From Bacteroidota bacterium (GTDB taxonomy: Bacteria > Bacteroidota > Bacteroidia > Flavobacteriales > Flavobacteriaceae), in NCBI GenBank assembly GCA_003650305.1, contig QMOV01000002.1:17513-81512 (forward strand): a stretch of DNA of 64,000 bases. Reading direction: 5' to 3'. A program made the translations under genes and the position numbers. The notes beneath the pieces are model-generated. The model was not told the origin of the DNA, searched no databases, and saw nothing but the letters and a program-made list of their open reading frames with translations. Shown in pieces: positions 42,217 through 52,284 of this stretch (within the stretch, counting starts at the first letter, position 1; each line of letters begins with the position of its first letter).

Positions 42217-43106
42217 GATTTTACACCTTTTATCATTCTGTGCTTACCAAAGATATCCGATTTTATTTCTATTTTAACAAATCCTTCATCTTTCATTAAT
42301 TTAAGCATATCCTTACCAAGATACTCATTAATTTCGAAATAAAGTTGTCCGTTTGAACTTAAAACTTGATTGGCTAGTTGTGCAATTCTTCTATAGAACA
42401 ACAAAGAATCCTCGGCTTCTACAAACAATGCTAAATGAGGTTCGTGCTTTAGAACATTTGGCTGCATTTGCTCTTTTTCTAAAGCTCTAACATAAGGTGG
42501 ATTGGACACGATTACATCGAATTTTAAATCTTCAAATTCCAAATTCCAAATTCCAGTTTCTTGTTTCCAATTTAAAATATTTGCTGCAAAAAATGTAACT
42601 TCAACATCATTTAGTTCTGCGTTTTCTTTGGCAATCTTCAAAGCTTCTTTGCTTACATCCATCGCAAATACTTTGGCGTTTGGTAAATTTTTAGCCAAAG
42701 AAACAGCAATACAACCACTTCCTGTGCCAATATCTAATATGTTTAAAGTTTCTGGTATGGAACTTGGAATTTTATTTTTTGAATTTTGAAGAACGAGTGA
42801 AACGAGTTCTTCTGTTTCTGGTCGTGGAATTAAAACACTATTGTTCAGCTTAAATGGCAATCTGAAGAATTCGGTTTCACCTATTATATATTGTATGGGT
42901 TCGCGGTTTTTTAATCTATCTATTGAGTTGTTAAACTTTTTAATGTCAATTTCAGAAATGTTATCCTTATAACTTAAAGCAACATCAATTCTTTGTTTGC
43001 CTAATATATATTGAGTTAAAATATAGAAAAAGGATGTGATTTCAGTTTCTGGATAGCAATCTAAAAGTGAGCTAACAAAATGTGTCTTTAGCGATTTGAG
43101 CGTCAT
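42213..43106 (-). CDS. prmC: Peptide chain release factor N5-glutamine methyltransferase
   Basis: LNILDIGTGSGCIAVSLA, DVIVSNPPYV; start refined to ATG at 43106 (TAATG overlap with upstream gene). Confidence 0.9.
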   Translation of the reverse strand: MTLKSLKTHFVSSLLDCYPETEITSFFYILTQYILGKQRIDVALSYKDNISEIDIKKFNNSIDRLKNREPIQYIIGETEFFRLPFKLNNSVLIPRPETEELVSLVLQNSKNKIPSSIPETLNILDIGTGSGCIAVSLAKNLPNAKVFAMDVSKEALKIAKENAELNDVEVTFFAANILNWKQETGIWNLEFEDLKFDVIVSNPPYVRALEKEQMQPNVLKHEPHLALFVEAEDSLLFYRRIAQLANQVLSSNGQLYFEINEYLGKDMLKLMKDEGFVKIEIKSDIFGKHRMIKGVKS

Positions 43107-43591
43107 TATAAATCTTTTATCATCCATACTCCACAAGAGTAATGTCCTGTATTACCCAAAGGTTTTTCTAGATGAATAAATCCCTTTTTTTCATAAATAT
43201 GAATTGCAGCTTTAAGCTGTGAAGCCGATTCTAAATAGCACTTTTTATAACCAAAATCTTTTGCTGCCTGTATACACTCATCAAACATCTTTTTACCAAA
43301 ACCTTTACCTCTTATTGATGGCGAAAAATACATTTTTTGAAGTTCGCAAACATCATCTTCAAAATCCCTTAGAGGTTTTATCCCTCCGCCTCCAAGAACA
43401 ACTCTATTTTCTTCAATTACAAAATACACTTCTTTTTCGCCTTGATAAGACTCAAACATATTAGGAGTCTCCTCGTCTCCATAAGCTGTACCGACTAAAG
43501 GCATCTTAAATTCATGAAATATATCTTTAATTATCCGTTCAATAATCGGATTATCTTCTGGTATAATTTCTCTTATTAAAAAATCAGTCAC
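43106..43591 (-). CDS. GNAT N-acetyltransferase (GTG start proposed at 43591)
   Basis: VTDFLIREIIPEDNPIIERIIKD...; RGKGFGKKMFDECIQAAKDFGYKKCYLES; longer ORF to 43684 overlaps ribD. Confidence 0.8.
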   Translation of the reverse strand: MTDFLIREIIPEDNPIIERIIKDIFHEFKMPLVGTAYGDEETPNMFESYQGEKEVYFVIEENRVVLGGGGIKPLRDFEDDVCELQKMYFSPSIRGKGFGKKMFDECIQAAKDFGYKKCYLESASQLKAAIHIYEKKGFIHLEKPLGNTGHYSCGVWMIKDL

Positions 43592-43619
43592 ACTAATAAA
43601 TTTATGTAGTTTTGTGGAT

Positions 43620-44675
43620 GTGAAGATACATGAAAAATACATAAAACGCTGTATTGAAATTGCTAAAAACGGACTTGGAATCACAAGACCAAATCCTATG
43701 GTTGGTTGTGTTATTGTTCACAAAAACACAATTATTGGCGAAGGTTACACAAGTCCTTATGGTGGCAATCATGCCGAAGTAAATGCCATCGAATCTGTTA
43801 AAAATAAAGACTTACTTAAAAAATCTACACTTTATGTGACTTTAGAGCCCTGTTCGCATCATGGAAAAACACCGCCTTGTAGTGATTTGATTATCGAACA
43901 TAAAATTCCTAATGTCGTTATAGGCACAATAGACACTCACAATAAAGTGGCTGGACAAGGAATTGCAAAATTAAAAGCTGCTGGATGTAATGTTATTGTT
44001 GGTGTTCTTGAAAAGGAATGTAAACAACATCACAAACGCTTTTTTACATTTTATAATAAAAAACGTCCTTATTTAATTTTAAAGTGGGCAGAAACTACAG
44101 ATGGCTATATTGCTCCAACAACCAAAAAAGAACAGACACCAATTTGGATTACTAATATTTATTCCAGACAATTGGTCCACAAATGGAGAGCTGAAGAGCA
44201 AGCCATTTTAGTTGGCACAAATACTGTATTACAAGACAATCCGAGTTTAACTACTAGGAATTGGAAAGGAAATAACCCAATTAGAATTGTTATTGATAAA
44301 GAGTTGAAATTATCTAAAACTTATAAAGTATTTGACAATGCTTCAGAAACAATTGCTATAAGCTTGAAGCTAGAAGACAGAAGACAGAAAGAAAATGCAA
44401 AAAATTGGAATTTGGAATTTATTGATTGGAATTTAAATACTATTGCAGAACAAATCTGTGAGGTTTTGTACAAAAAAAGTATCACTTCAATAATTATTGA
44501 AGGTGGTCAACAAACGCTTCAAACGTTTATTAATGAAAATCTTTGGGATGAAGCCAGAATATTTACAGGAAACAAAACATTTAAAAGAGGTGTTGAAGCT
44601 CCAAAATTAAAAGGAAGATTAATTTCTGAAAACACTATCTTAAAAGATAACTTGAAAATTTATACGAATGATTAA
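43620..44675 (+). CDS. ribD: Bifunctional riboflavin biosynthesis deaminase/reductase (GTG start proposed at 43620)
   Basis: NPMVGCVIVH, NHAEVNAIE, TLEPCSHHGKTPPC. Confidence 0.93.
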   Translation: MKIHEKYIKRCIEIAKNGLGITRPNPMVGCVIVHKNTIIGEGYTSPYGGNHAEVNAIESVKNKDLLKKSTLYVTLEPCSHHGKTPPCSDLIIEHKIPNVVIGTIDTHNKVAGQGIAKLKAAGCNVIVGVLEKECKQHHKRFFTFYNKKRPYLILKWAETTDGYIAPTTKKEQTPIWITNIYSRQLVHKWRAEEQAILVGTNTVLQDNPSLTTRNWKGNNPIRIVIDKELKLSKTYKVFDNASETIAISLKLEDRRQKENAKNWNLEFIDWNLNTIAEQICEVLYKKSITSIIIEGGQQTLQTFINENLWDEARIFTGNKTFKRGVEAPKLKGRLISENTILKDNLKIYTND

Positions 44676-45282
44676 AACCATCATTTTCGATTTTGGAGAT
44701 GTTTTTATCAATCTAGATAAAGAAACTGCAAAGCAACATGCTTTGCAGTTTTTTAAAACAGACACATTTTCTGAAAACATGATAAAAACCAATAATCTTT
44801 ACGAGCAAGGATTGATTTCAACAGCTTCATTTATAAAATTTTACAAGGATAGCTTCCCTAACATTTCTGAAACCGAAATCACTAATACATGGAATATTAT
44901 TATTAAGGATTTTCCTGCTCACAGATTAGAATTTCTAAAAATCCTTTCCGAAGAAAAAAAATACAGGTTAATATTATTGAGCAATACCAACGATTTACAT
45001 ATAAATTGGGTTAAAGATCATATCGCTTTTTATGAAGATTTCAAAAACTGTTTTGATGCTTTTTATCTCTCACATGAAATCCATTTAAGAAAACCTAATC
45101 AGGACATTTTTCAATTTGTATTAGACCAAAATAACTTACTTGCTAAAGAATGTTTATTCGTTGATGATACAAAAGAGCATATTTTGGCTGCTTCGCAATT
45201 AGGAATTAATACTTGGAATATTGATCCAAAAATTGAAGACATTTCTCAATTATTTACAATTAAAAAAGAACTTTTTAAATAA
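44668..45282 (+). CDS. HAD-family hydrolase/phosphatase
   Basis: IIFDFGDVFINLD, LLSNTN, LRKPNQDIF, FVDDTKEHI. Confidence 0.88.
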   Translation: MIKTIIFDFGDVFINLDKETAKQHALQFFKTDTFSENMIKTNNLYEQGLISTASFIKFYKDSFPNISETEITNTWNIIIKDFPAHRLEFLKILSEEKKYRLILLSNTNDLHINWVKDHIAFYEDFKNCFDAFYLSHEIHLRKPNQDIFQFVLDQNNLLAKECLFVDDTKEHILAASQLGINTWNIDPKIEDISQLFTIKKELFK

Positions 45283-45896
45283 TGATTGAAAAAGATACTT
45301 ACAACACTATTGCTAATCCATCAGAAGAAGTTTTATTTAAAGACAAAAACAGCAAGTTTTTTGGTTATGCCTTTCCTGTAAAACATGAAGATGATATAAA
45401 ATCTCATCTTGAAGCTTTAAAAAAGCAACACCATACAGCAAGGCATTGGTGTTACGCTTACCAAATCGGGACAGAAACCATTAAATTTAGAGCTAACGAT
45501 GATGGCGAACCTAACAAAAGTGCAGGACAACCAATTTATGGTCAAATACAATCTTACAAACTCACAAATGTATTAATTATAGTTGTTCGCTATTTTGGAG
45601 GTGTTAAATTAGGTGTTGGAGTATTAATAAATGCTTACAAAAAAGCTGCACAAATGGCATTAGAAGCTTCAAAAATAATCGAGAAAACCATCAATAAAGA
45701 GTTCCTAATTATTTTTGATTATAAAAACATGAATAAAGTGATGCGGATTATTAAAGAAAAGCAACTTAAAATTTTAAACCAGAAAATAGAGTTGCATTGT
45801 GAAATCGAAATTTCTGTCAGAAAAAAAGATTCACAAACAATTTTCACACTTTTTAACCAGCTCTACGAAATAAAGATAAATAGTTTAAGCGACTAA
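45282..45896 (+). CDS. YigZ/IMPACT family protein
   Basis: DDGEPNKSAGQPIYGQIQS, IIVVRYFGGVKLGVGVLINAY. Confidence 0.9.
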   Translation: MIEKDTYNTIANPSEEVLFKDKNSKFFGYAFPVKHEDDIKSHLEALKKQHHTARHWCYAYQIGTETIKFRANDDGEPNKSAGQPIYGQIQSYKLTNVLIIVVRYFGGVKLGVGVLINAYKKAAQMALEASKIIEKTINKEFLIIFDYKNMNKVMRIIKEKQLKILNQKIELHCEIEISVRKKDSQTIFTLFNQLYEIKINSLSD

Positions 45897-46294
45897 TCCT
45901 TTAGTTTATCTAAAATATATTTTGGACATCTTGTAGGTTTGTTTGTTTTCATGTTTATAAATGCTAAAACTACATTTGCAGTTGTTATAATTTCCCTGCT
46001 TTCATTTAAGATTTCGAAATCAAATTCAATAGTTGCAGTAGGCATTTTTAAGAGTTGAGTTTTTACATAAATTAGATCGTCATAACCTGCTGATTTTTTG
46101 TAATTTATGGACAGAGATATTACTGGAAGCATTAAGCCATCTTCTTCCATTTTTTTATAAGAAACACCTAAGCTTCTAAGCCACTCTATTCTTCCTATCT
46201 CTAAATATTGTGCATAGTTTCCGTGATATACAATTCCCATTTGGTCAGTCTCGCCATATCTCACTCTTATCTTCGTTTCGAGGTATTTCATCAA
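45893..46294 (-). CDS. Acyl-CoA thioesterase (YbgC/4HBT family)
   Basis: RYGETDQMGIVYHGNYAQYLEIGRIEWLRS. Confidence 0.9.
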   Translation of the reverse strand: MMKYLETKIRVRYGETDQMGIVYHGNYAQYLEIGRIEWLRSLGVSYKKMEEDGLMLPVISLSINYKKSAGYDDLIYVKTQLLKMPTATIEFDFEILNESREIITTANVVLAFINMKTNKPTRCPKYILDKLKD

Positions 46295-46500
46295 GAATTT
46301 TTAAATTATAAAAAATATTTTTCGTATTTTCATCCTGTTTTAAACATGCGAAAAAAAAAATTAATAATCAATAGCATTTGATTTTTTTTTTAAGAATTTT
46401 GTTCACATATTTGTAGTTTAAAAAATAATAAAGTAAAAGCGCGTTTTTTTACTTATTTTTTTACTTAATCAACAAGACTAACTAATTATAACTATTCTTA

Positions 46501-47928
46501 ATGGGGGAAACTGCGCAATCGGTATGGAATAATTGTCTGGAATTCATAAATGATAATATTCAACCGCAAGCCTATAAAACATGGTTTGAACCTATTCATG
46601 CAGTTAAACTCACAGATAATGTTTTAAGCATTCAAGTTCCCAGTAAATTTTTCTATGAATGGCTGGAAGAACATTACGTTAAAATTTTAAAAGTTGCGCT
46701 AACAAAAGAGCTTGGCGAAAGTGCAAAGCTTGTATATGTTATTAAGATGGAAAATACCTATGGCAACAAACAACCTTTTACTGAACGAATTCCGAGTTCT
46801 AATAGAAGTGGTGTGAAAGCTCAAGATGTAGATATTCCTTTAGATAATAAAAGTCCTGAATTAAGAAATCCATTTGTAATTCCTGGAATTAGAAATGTAA
46901 AAATAGAATCGCAACTCAATCCTAATTATAATTTCGAAAACTTTTTAGAAGGCGACTCTAACCGTTTAGCTAGAAATGCTGGTATTGCAGTTGCCAACAA
47001 ACCTGGAGGCACATCTTTTAATCCATTACTAATTTTTGGAGGTGTTGGTTTAGGCAAAACACATTTAGTACACGCTATTGGTGTTGATATTAAAGATAAA
47101 TATCCCGAAAAAACAGTTTTATATATTTCTGCTGAAAAATTTACACAGCAATATATAGATTCTGTTAAAAAAAATAATAGAAATGATTTTATTCATTTTT
47201 ATCAAATTATTGATGTTTTAATTATTGATGATGTGCAATTTTTATCTGGTAAAACAGGAACACAAGATGTTTTCTTTCATATTTTTAATCATTTGCACCA
47301 AAACGGAAAACAGGTTGTTTTAACAAGCGACAAAGCTCCTGTAGATATGCAAGACATAGAACAACGCTTACTTTCTCGATTTAAATGGGGTCTTTCTGCC
47401 GAATTACAAAATCCAGATTTTGAAACACGTGTTTCTATTCTTAAAAATAAATTATATAGAGATGGTGTTGAGATGCCAGACGATATTATAGAGTATGTTG
47501 CTAAACATATTAAAACCAATGTTCGTGAATTAGAAGGTGCTATCATTTCTTTAATTGCACAATCTTCTTTTAACAAAAAAGAAATTACAATTAATCTTGC
47601 AAAAGAAATTGTAGAGAAGTTTGTTAAAAACACAAAGAGAGAAGTATCTATAGATTACATACAGAAAGTAGTATCAGATTATTTTCAAATGGATGTTGAC
47701 ACACTTCAATCCAAAACAAGAAAACGCCATATTGTACAAGCGAGACAGTTGGCAATGTTTTTTGCAAAAAAGTTTACTAAAGCTTCACTAGCAAGCATAG
47801 GTTCTCAAATAGGTAAAAGAGATCATGCTACTGTACTTCATGCCTGTAAAACAGTAGATAATTTGTCTTCAACCGATAAACAATTTAGAAAATTTGTAGA
47901 AGATCTTACCAAAAAGTTGTCGATTTAA
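46501..47928 (+). CDS. dnaA: Chromosomal replication initiator DnaA
   Basis: IFGGVGLGKTHLVHAIG, LIIDDVQFLSGK, GKRDHATVLHACKTV. Confidence 0.97.
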   Translation: MGETAQSVWNNCLEFINDNIQPQAYKTWFEPIHAVKLTDNVLSIQVPSKFFYEWLEEHYVKILKVALTKELGESAKLVYVIKMENTYGNKQPFTERIPSSNRSGVKAQDVDIPLDNKSPELRNPFVIPGIRNVKIESQLNPNYNFENFLEGDSNRLARNAGIAVANKPGGTSFNPLLIFGGVGLGKTHLVHAIGVDIKDKYPEKTVLYISAEKFTQQYIDSVKKNNRNDFIHFYQIIDVLIIDDVQFLSGKTGTQDVFFHIFNHLHQNGKQVVLTSDKAPVDMQDIEQRLLSRFKWGLSAELQNPDFETRVSILKNKLYRDGVEMPDDIIEYVAKHIKTNVRELEGAIISLIAQSSFNKKEITINLAKEIVEKFVKNTKREVSIDYIQKVVSDYFQMDVDTLQSKTRKRHIVQARQLAMFFAKKFTKASLASIGSQIGKRDHATVLHACKTVDNLSSTDKQFRKFVEDLTKKLSI

Positions 47929-47941
47929 ATTTTTATTAAAA

Positions 47942-48397
47942 ATGACAAAAATACTAATGGTTTGCTTAGGAAACATTTGCCGATCACCATTAGCCGAAGG
48001 GATTTTAAAATCTAAATTACCTGAAAATACATTTTTTGTTGATTCCGCTGGAACTGCTAATTATCATATTGGCGAACAACCCGATTATCGCTCTATAGCG
48101 ATTGCAAAAAAATATGGTATTGATATTACTAGACAAAAAGGACGACAATTTAAAGTGTCGGACTTTGATGCTTTCGACTATATTTACGCAATGGATAGTG
48201 AGAACTTTAACAACATAGTTAATTTAGCTCAAAATTCTGAAGACGTTTCTAAAGTAAATCTAATTCTTGAAGAATTAAATGAATCTTCAATAACTGATGT
48301 TCCAGACCCTTATTATGCTGGCAACAAAGGCTTTGAAAATGTTTATGAATTATTAGATGAAGCTTGTGAAATAATTGCTAATAAACTTGATTATTAA
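47942..48397 (+). CDS. Low molecular weight protein-tyrosine phosphatase
   Basis: ILMVCLGNICRSPLAEG, TDVPDPYY. Confidence 0.92.
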   Translation: MTKILMVCLGNICRSPLAEGILKSKLPENTFFVDSAGTANYHIGEQPDYRSIAIAKKYGIDITRQKGRQFKVSDFDAFDYIYAMDSENFNNIVNLAQNSEDVSKVNLILEELNESSITDVPDPYYAGNKGFENVYELLDEACEIIANKLDY

Positions 48398-48476
48398 TGT
48401 CTCAACAATCAATAAAAAAAGTCTTATTTAATTATTTATTTAATTTATCCTCAAAAATACCCTAAACAAAAATGGC

Positions 48477-49883
48477 ATGAAAAAGTCATATCTCTTTACA
48501 ATCTGTATTTCTATATTTTATTTTGGATACTCTCAACCTGCCATAACATTAAATTCCTTTGGCTCTGGTTTTGATAGACCTGTAAGTATTAAACACGCAG
48601 GTGATGATAGACTTTTTATTGTAGAACAAGAAGGCTTAATTCAAATTTTAAATGCAGATGGAACTACAAACGCTACTCCTTTTTTAGATATCCAAAACAT
48701 TGTAGTGGATATTGGTGGAATAGGTGATGAACGAGGTTTTTTTGGATTAGCTTTCCATCCAGATTATACAACAAACGGGTTCTTTTTTGTTAATTATATT
48801 AATAACTCTGGAAATACAGTTGTTTCAAGATTTACTGTTAGTGCAGGTAATGTCGATATTGCTAACCCTAATTCTGAACAAATAATACTGACTATTACAC
48901 AACCATTCTCTAATCATAATGGTGGTGATTTAGCTTTTGGCTCTGATGGCTTTCTATATATAGCATCTGGAGATGGTGGAAGTGCTGGTGATCCTCAAGA
49001 TCATGGACAAAGATTAAATTCATTATTAGGCAAACTATTACGCATTGATGTTGATAATGGTTCTCCTTACGGAATTCCAGCAGACAATCCTTTTTTTAAT
49101 GATGGTAATGCTGATACTCTTGATGAAATTTGGGCTTATGGGTTACGTAACCCTTGGAAATTTTCTTTTGATAGACAAACAAATGATTTATGGATTGCTG
49201 ATGTTGGTCAAAGTAATAAAGAAGAAATTAATATGGCTTTACCTACTGAAGCTGGATTAAATTATGGATGGCGTTGTTATGAAGGAAATAGTGAATTTAA
49301 CACAACTGGTTGTCCAGGTATTGAAACTTTAACCTTTCCTATTGATGAATATAATCATGGTGGCTCACCTTTTAGATGCTCAATAACAGGAGGTTATCGT
49401 TACAGAGGCATAGACAACCCATCATTTAGTGGTTTATATTTCTTTGCTGATTATTGTAGTGATGAAATAGGCTATGCTGAATTTAGTGGAGGTAATTGGT
49501 CGCTCACTTTCGCTTCAATACCTAATACTAATGGTTGGTCAACTTTTGGTGAAGACATAAATGGTGAACTATATATTGCAGGTTTAGTTTCTGGAAATAT
49601 CTTTAAACTAGTAGATGGTAATTTAAGTGTTAATGAATTTAATCAACCCATTTTTAAAATGTACCCAAATCCAGTTGATAATGAGTTAAATTTTGATTTT
49701 AATGAAAATATTCCATTGGCAATTAGATTTTATGATTTACAAGGAAAACTCATAAGTGAAGCTTCTGAATTTGACTCAAGTCTATTGACCATATCTACTA
49801 AAAATTTATCTCAAGGATTGTATATTGTACAAGTTTTGAACACAAATAGTACTTTAAATTTCAAAAAACTAATAGTAAAATAA
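48477..49883 (+). CDS. Secreted PQQ-dependent sugar dehydrogenase-like beta-propeller with T9SS sorting domain
   Basis: GGDLAFGSDGFLYIASGDGGSAGDPQDHGQ, EIWAYGLRNPWKFSFD; C-terminal YPNPVDNEL...GLYIVQV...KKLIVK. Confidence 0.9.
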   Translation: MKKSYLFTICISIFYFGYSQPAITLNSFGSGFDRPVSIKHAGDDRLFIVEQEGLIQILNADGTTNATPFLDIQNIVVDIGGIGDERGFFGLAFHPDYTTNGFFFVNYINNSGNTVVSRFTVSAGNVDIANPNSEQIILTITQPFSNHNGGDLAFGSDGFLYIASGDGGSAGDPQDHGQRLNSLLGKLLRIDVDNGSPYGIPADNPFFNDGNADTLDEIWAYGLRNPWKFSFDRQTNDLWIADVGQSNKEEINMALPTEAGLNYGWRCYEGNSEFNTTGCPGIETLTFPIDEYNHGGSPFRCSITGGYRYRGIDNPSFSGLYFFADYCSDEIGYAEFSGGNWSLTFASIPNTNGWSTFGEDINGELYIAGLVSGNIFKLVDGNLSVNEFNQPIFKMYPNPVDNELNFDFNENIPLAIRFYDLQGKLISEASEFDSSLLTISTKNLSQGLYIVQVLNTNSTLNFKKLIVK

Positions 49884-50602
49884 TGATGAGCAATATTAGA
49901 GGAAAATTATATCTCATTCCAACACGACTCGGTGACAATGCACCTTTAGAAGTTTTACCATTTTCGATTAAAAGAATTATTGAAAATGTTAATTATTATA
50001 TTGTTGAAAACGAAAAAACTGCAAGACGATTTATAAAAAAAATAAGCTCTGGAAAATCTCAACCTTCGTTAAAGATTTTTATTCTGAATAAATTTACTTT
50101 AGAAACTGAATTGCCTAACTATTTAAATGCTTGTTTAGAAGGGAAACATGTTGGCTTACTGTCTGAAGCTGGTTGCCCAGCAATTGCAGATCCTGGATCA
50201 GAGATTGTAAAAATTGCACATCAAAAAGACATACAAGTTGTGCCTTTAGTTGGACCATCTTCAATCCTACTCGCTCTAATGAGCTCTGGTATGAATGGTC
50301 AAAACTTTGCATTTAATGGATATTTGCCTATTGAAAAATCTGAACGCAAAGCTACTCTTAAACAACTTGAACATCTTTCTTTCGACAAAAAACAGACTCA
50401 ACTATTTATTGAAACTCCATATAGAAACAATAAAATGTTAGAAGACATCTGTGCTTCTCTAAATGAACATACCCGAATTTGTATAGCTTGTGATATTACT
50501 TTACCAACCGAATACATAAAAACTAAAACAGTTAAAGATTGGAAGCGCACAACTGTTGACCTCCATAAAAGACCTTCAATTTTTATTATTCAAAAAGATT
50601 AA
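49883..50602 (+). CDS. RsmI-like SAM-dependent methyltransferase (tetrapyrrole methylase fold)
   Basis: GKLYLIPTRLGD, GLLSEAGCPAIADPGSEIV, VGPSSILLALMSSG. Confidence 0.88.
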   Translation: MMSNIRGKLYLIPTRLGDNAPLEVLPFSIKRIIENVNYYIVENEKTARRFIKKISSGKSQPSLKIFILNKFTLETELPNYLNACLEGKHVGLLSEAGCPAIADPGSEIVKIAHQKDIQVVPLVGPSSILLALMSSGMNGQNFAFNGYLPIEKSERKATLKQLEHLSFDKKQTQLFIETPYRNNKMLEDICASLNEHTRICIACDITLPTEYIKTKTVKDWKRTTVDLHKRPSIFIIQKD

Positions 50603-50615
50603 TTTATTTTTTTGG

Positions 50616-51272
50616 CTAAACTTTTGCCTTTCTGTTAGGAACAACAAAAGAAGTGTCGTATCCAGAAAATCGCTTCATATAGCTTTTTATAGTAGTGCCA
50701 TAAGCATCTGTAAACCCAATTGCTCCATAGCTTCTTAAGAATTTTTTTACACTTCCAGGTCCAGCCAAATGCGCTGCTGCTAATATTCCTGATTCTGTAA
50801 TTAATACACCCCCAACTTGTTTTCCTACAAAACGTTTAATATCTCTACGCAAAATCCATTTATTACGCTCTGCATTGGCAATAAATGCTTTTTCTTGAAG
50901 TTTTGGATCTGATAAAAACTCTCTAGTATTATGAATACCTATTAACTTTAATGTATTTTTTCCAAATTGATATTTACCTAAATATCCATAAGTATTAACA
51001 ACAAAATAATTACCACGAGATTCTTTAAAAGCTAAAGCTTCTTTAAATCCTACAAAAGATTTACCAAGATTAGGTGTAGAAAAACAGTTATCAAAATCTA
51101 ATGTTTCGACAGGAATTACATCATGAGTGTTATTAGACACAGAATAATTAAGTTCTAAACCTTGAATAGAATACTTGTTTAAATCCAAAGTTTCATTTGT
51201 ATTTATAACGATGAATAACATCGAAAAAAACACTAATGGAATAACTGAATATGCTATCAATCTATTATTCAT
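50616..51272 (-). CDS. Lytic transglycosylase/lysozyme-like secreted protein
   Basis: FKEALAFKESRGNYFVVNTYGYLGKYQFGKNTLKLIG, AAAHLAGPGSVKKFL. Confidence 0.65.
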   Translation of the reverse strand: MNNRLIAYSVIPLVFFSMLFIVINTNETLDLNKYSIQGLELNYSVSNNTHDVIPVETLDFDNCFSTPNLGKSFVGFKEALAFKESRGNYFVVNTYGYLGKYQFGKNTLKLIGIHNTREFLSDPKLQEKAFIANAERNKWILRRDIKRFVGKQVGGVLITESGILAAAHLAGPGSVKKFLRSYGAIGFTDAYGTTIKSYMKRFSGYDTSFVVPNRKAKV

Positions 51273-51370
51273 TTTCTTGAATTTATGAAGTACAAAAGGA
51301 CTTCAAATTTCAGCGTGCAAAATTACACCCTTTTTTTAATCTTTCAAAATTATTCGTTAAAATGTCTTTT

Positions 51371-52282
51371 TTAGAAGTAGAATAGATGAAATGCAACCCT
51401 GTTTTTACTATCAAATTCAATAGTTGGCATTGGTATTTTAACAACGTTAATTATCGAAAAAAATGTTTTTAAAACGTTAGATTCTGTTCTAATTCTTGTC
51501 AAATCTACGTCAAAACTTAAGTAAAACTGCCTAATTCTGTCTTGATTTGTAAACAAATTATCAACATTTTCATTAGTTCCAGTTAACATTCCGTCTGCTC
51601 CATAACCAAAAGCTATGTTTAACCATTTAGGTAGTTTACTATCTTTAGCAAAGGAATATATATTAGCACTTAACCAATAGGTTTGCCCATTATAGTCTTT
51701 TAAAGCTTCTTGCAAAAAATTCTCACCCAGCTTATCTGGTCTTTGTCTTGCGTATTTAGTTCTGTGGAAAGAGTATTTTAAAACGATACGTTGTTCATCC
51801 CATAACAATTCTTGACCTATAAACAATCCTGTTCCTGCTGTATTAGCTGCAATATCAGACCATGAAAATCCCCATTCTTTAGAATAGCCATCAAAAATCT
51901 CAACAGCAGTTAAAAATGTAAATCCCAATGTAGCACCATAAATAAGTTGATTCTTTTTACTAACGCCACTCCAATTTAAAACATCAGCTCCCAACTTACC
52001 AAGATAATATGAAGACAATATATGTCCAAATTTATCCATTTGCAACCACTCGTTGCTATCATCAATAGTATGGAATTTAGAACGTGGAAAATCGTTATAC
52101 CAAAGTTCGTTTAATCCTATTAATGATAATGTAGCTAAAGATGTTTCGGTAATAATAACTGCATTGCGTCTGGATATATTTAAAGTATCACTTGGTTTTA
52201 AAAAATTGCCAGTATCAAGTTGTGCAAAGGAAGAAGTTCCTATAAATACAAAAAGAAGTAAATATTTAAATTGATAATTCAA
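51371..52282 (-). CDS. DUF2279 (YfiM-like) protein
   Basis: WLQMDKFGHILSSYYLGKLGADVLNWSG, EIFDGYSKEWGFSWSDIAANTAGTGLFIGQ. Confidence 0.8.
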   Translation of the reverse strand: MNYQFKYLLLFVFIGTSSFAQLDTGNFLKPSDTLNISRRNAVIITETSLATLSLIGLNELWYNDFPRSKFHTIDDSNEWLQMDKFGHILSSYYLGKLGADVLNWSGVSKKNQLIYGATLGFTFLTAVEIFDGYSKEWGFSWSDIAANTAGTGLFIGQELLWDEQRIVLKYSFHRTKYARQRPDKLGENFLQEALKDYNGQTYWLSANIYSFAKDSKLPKWLNIAFGYGADGMLTGTNENVDNLFTNQDRIRQFYLSFDVDLTRIRTESNVLKTFFSIINVVKIPMPTIEFDSKNRVAFHLFYF

Positions 52283-52284
52283 AC

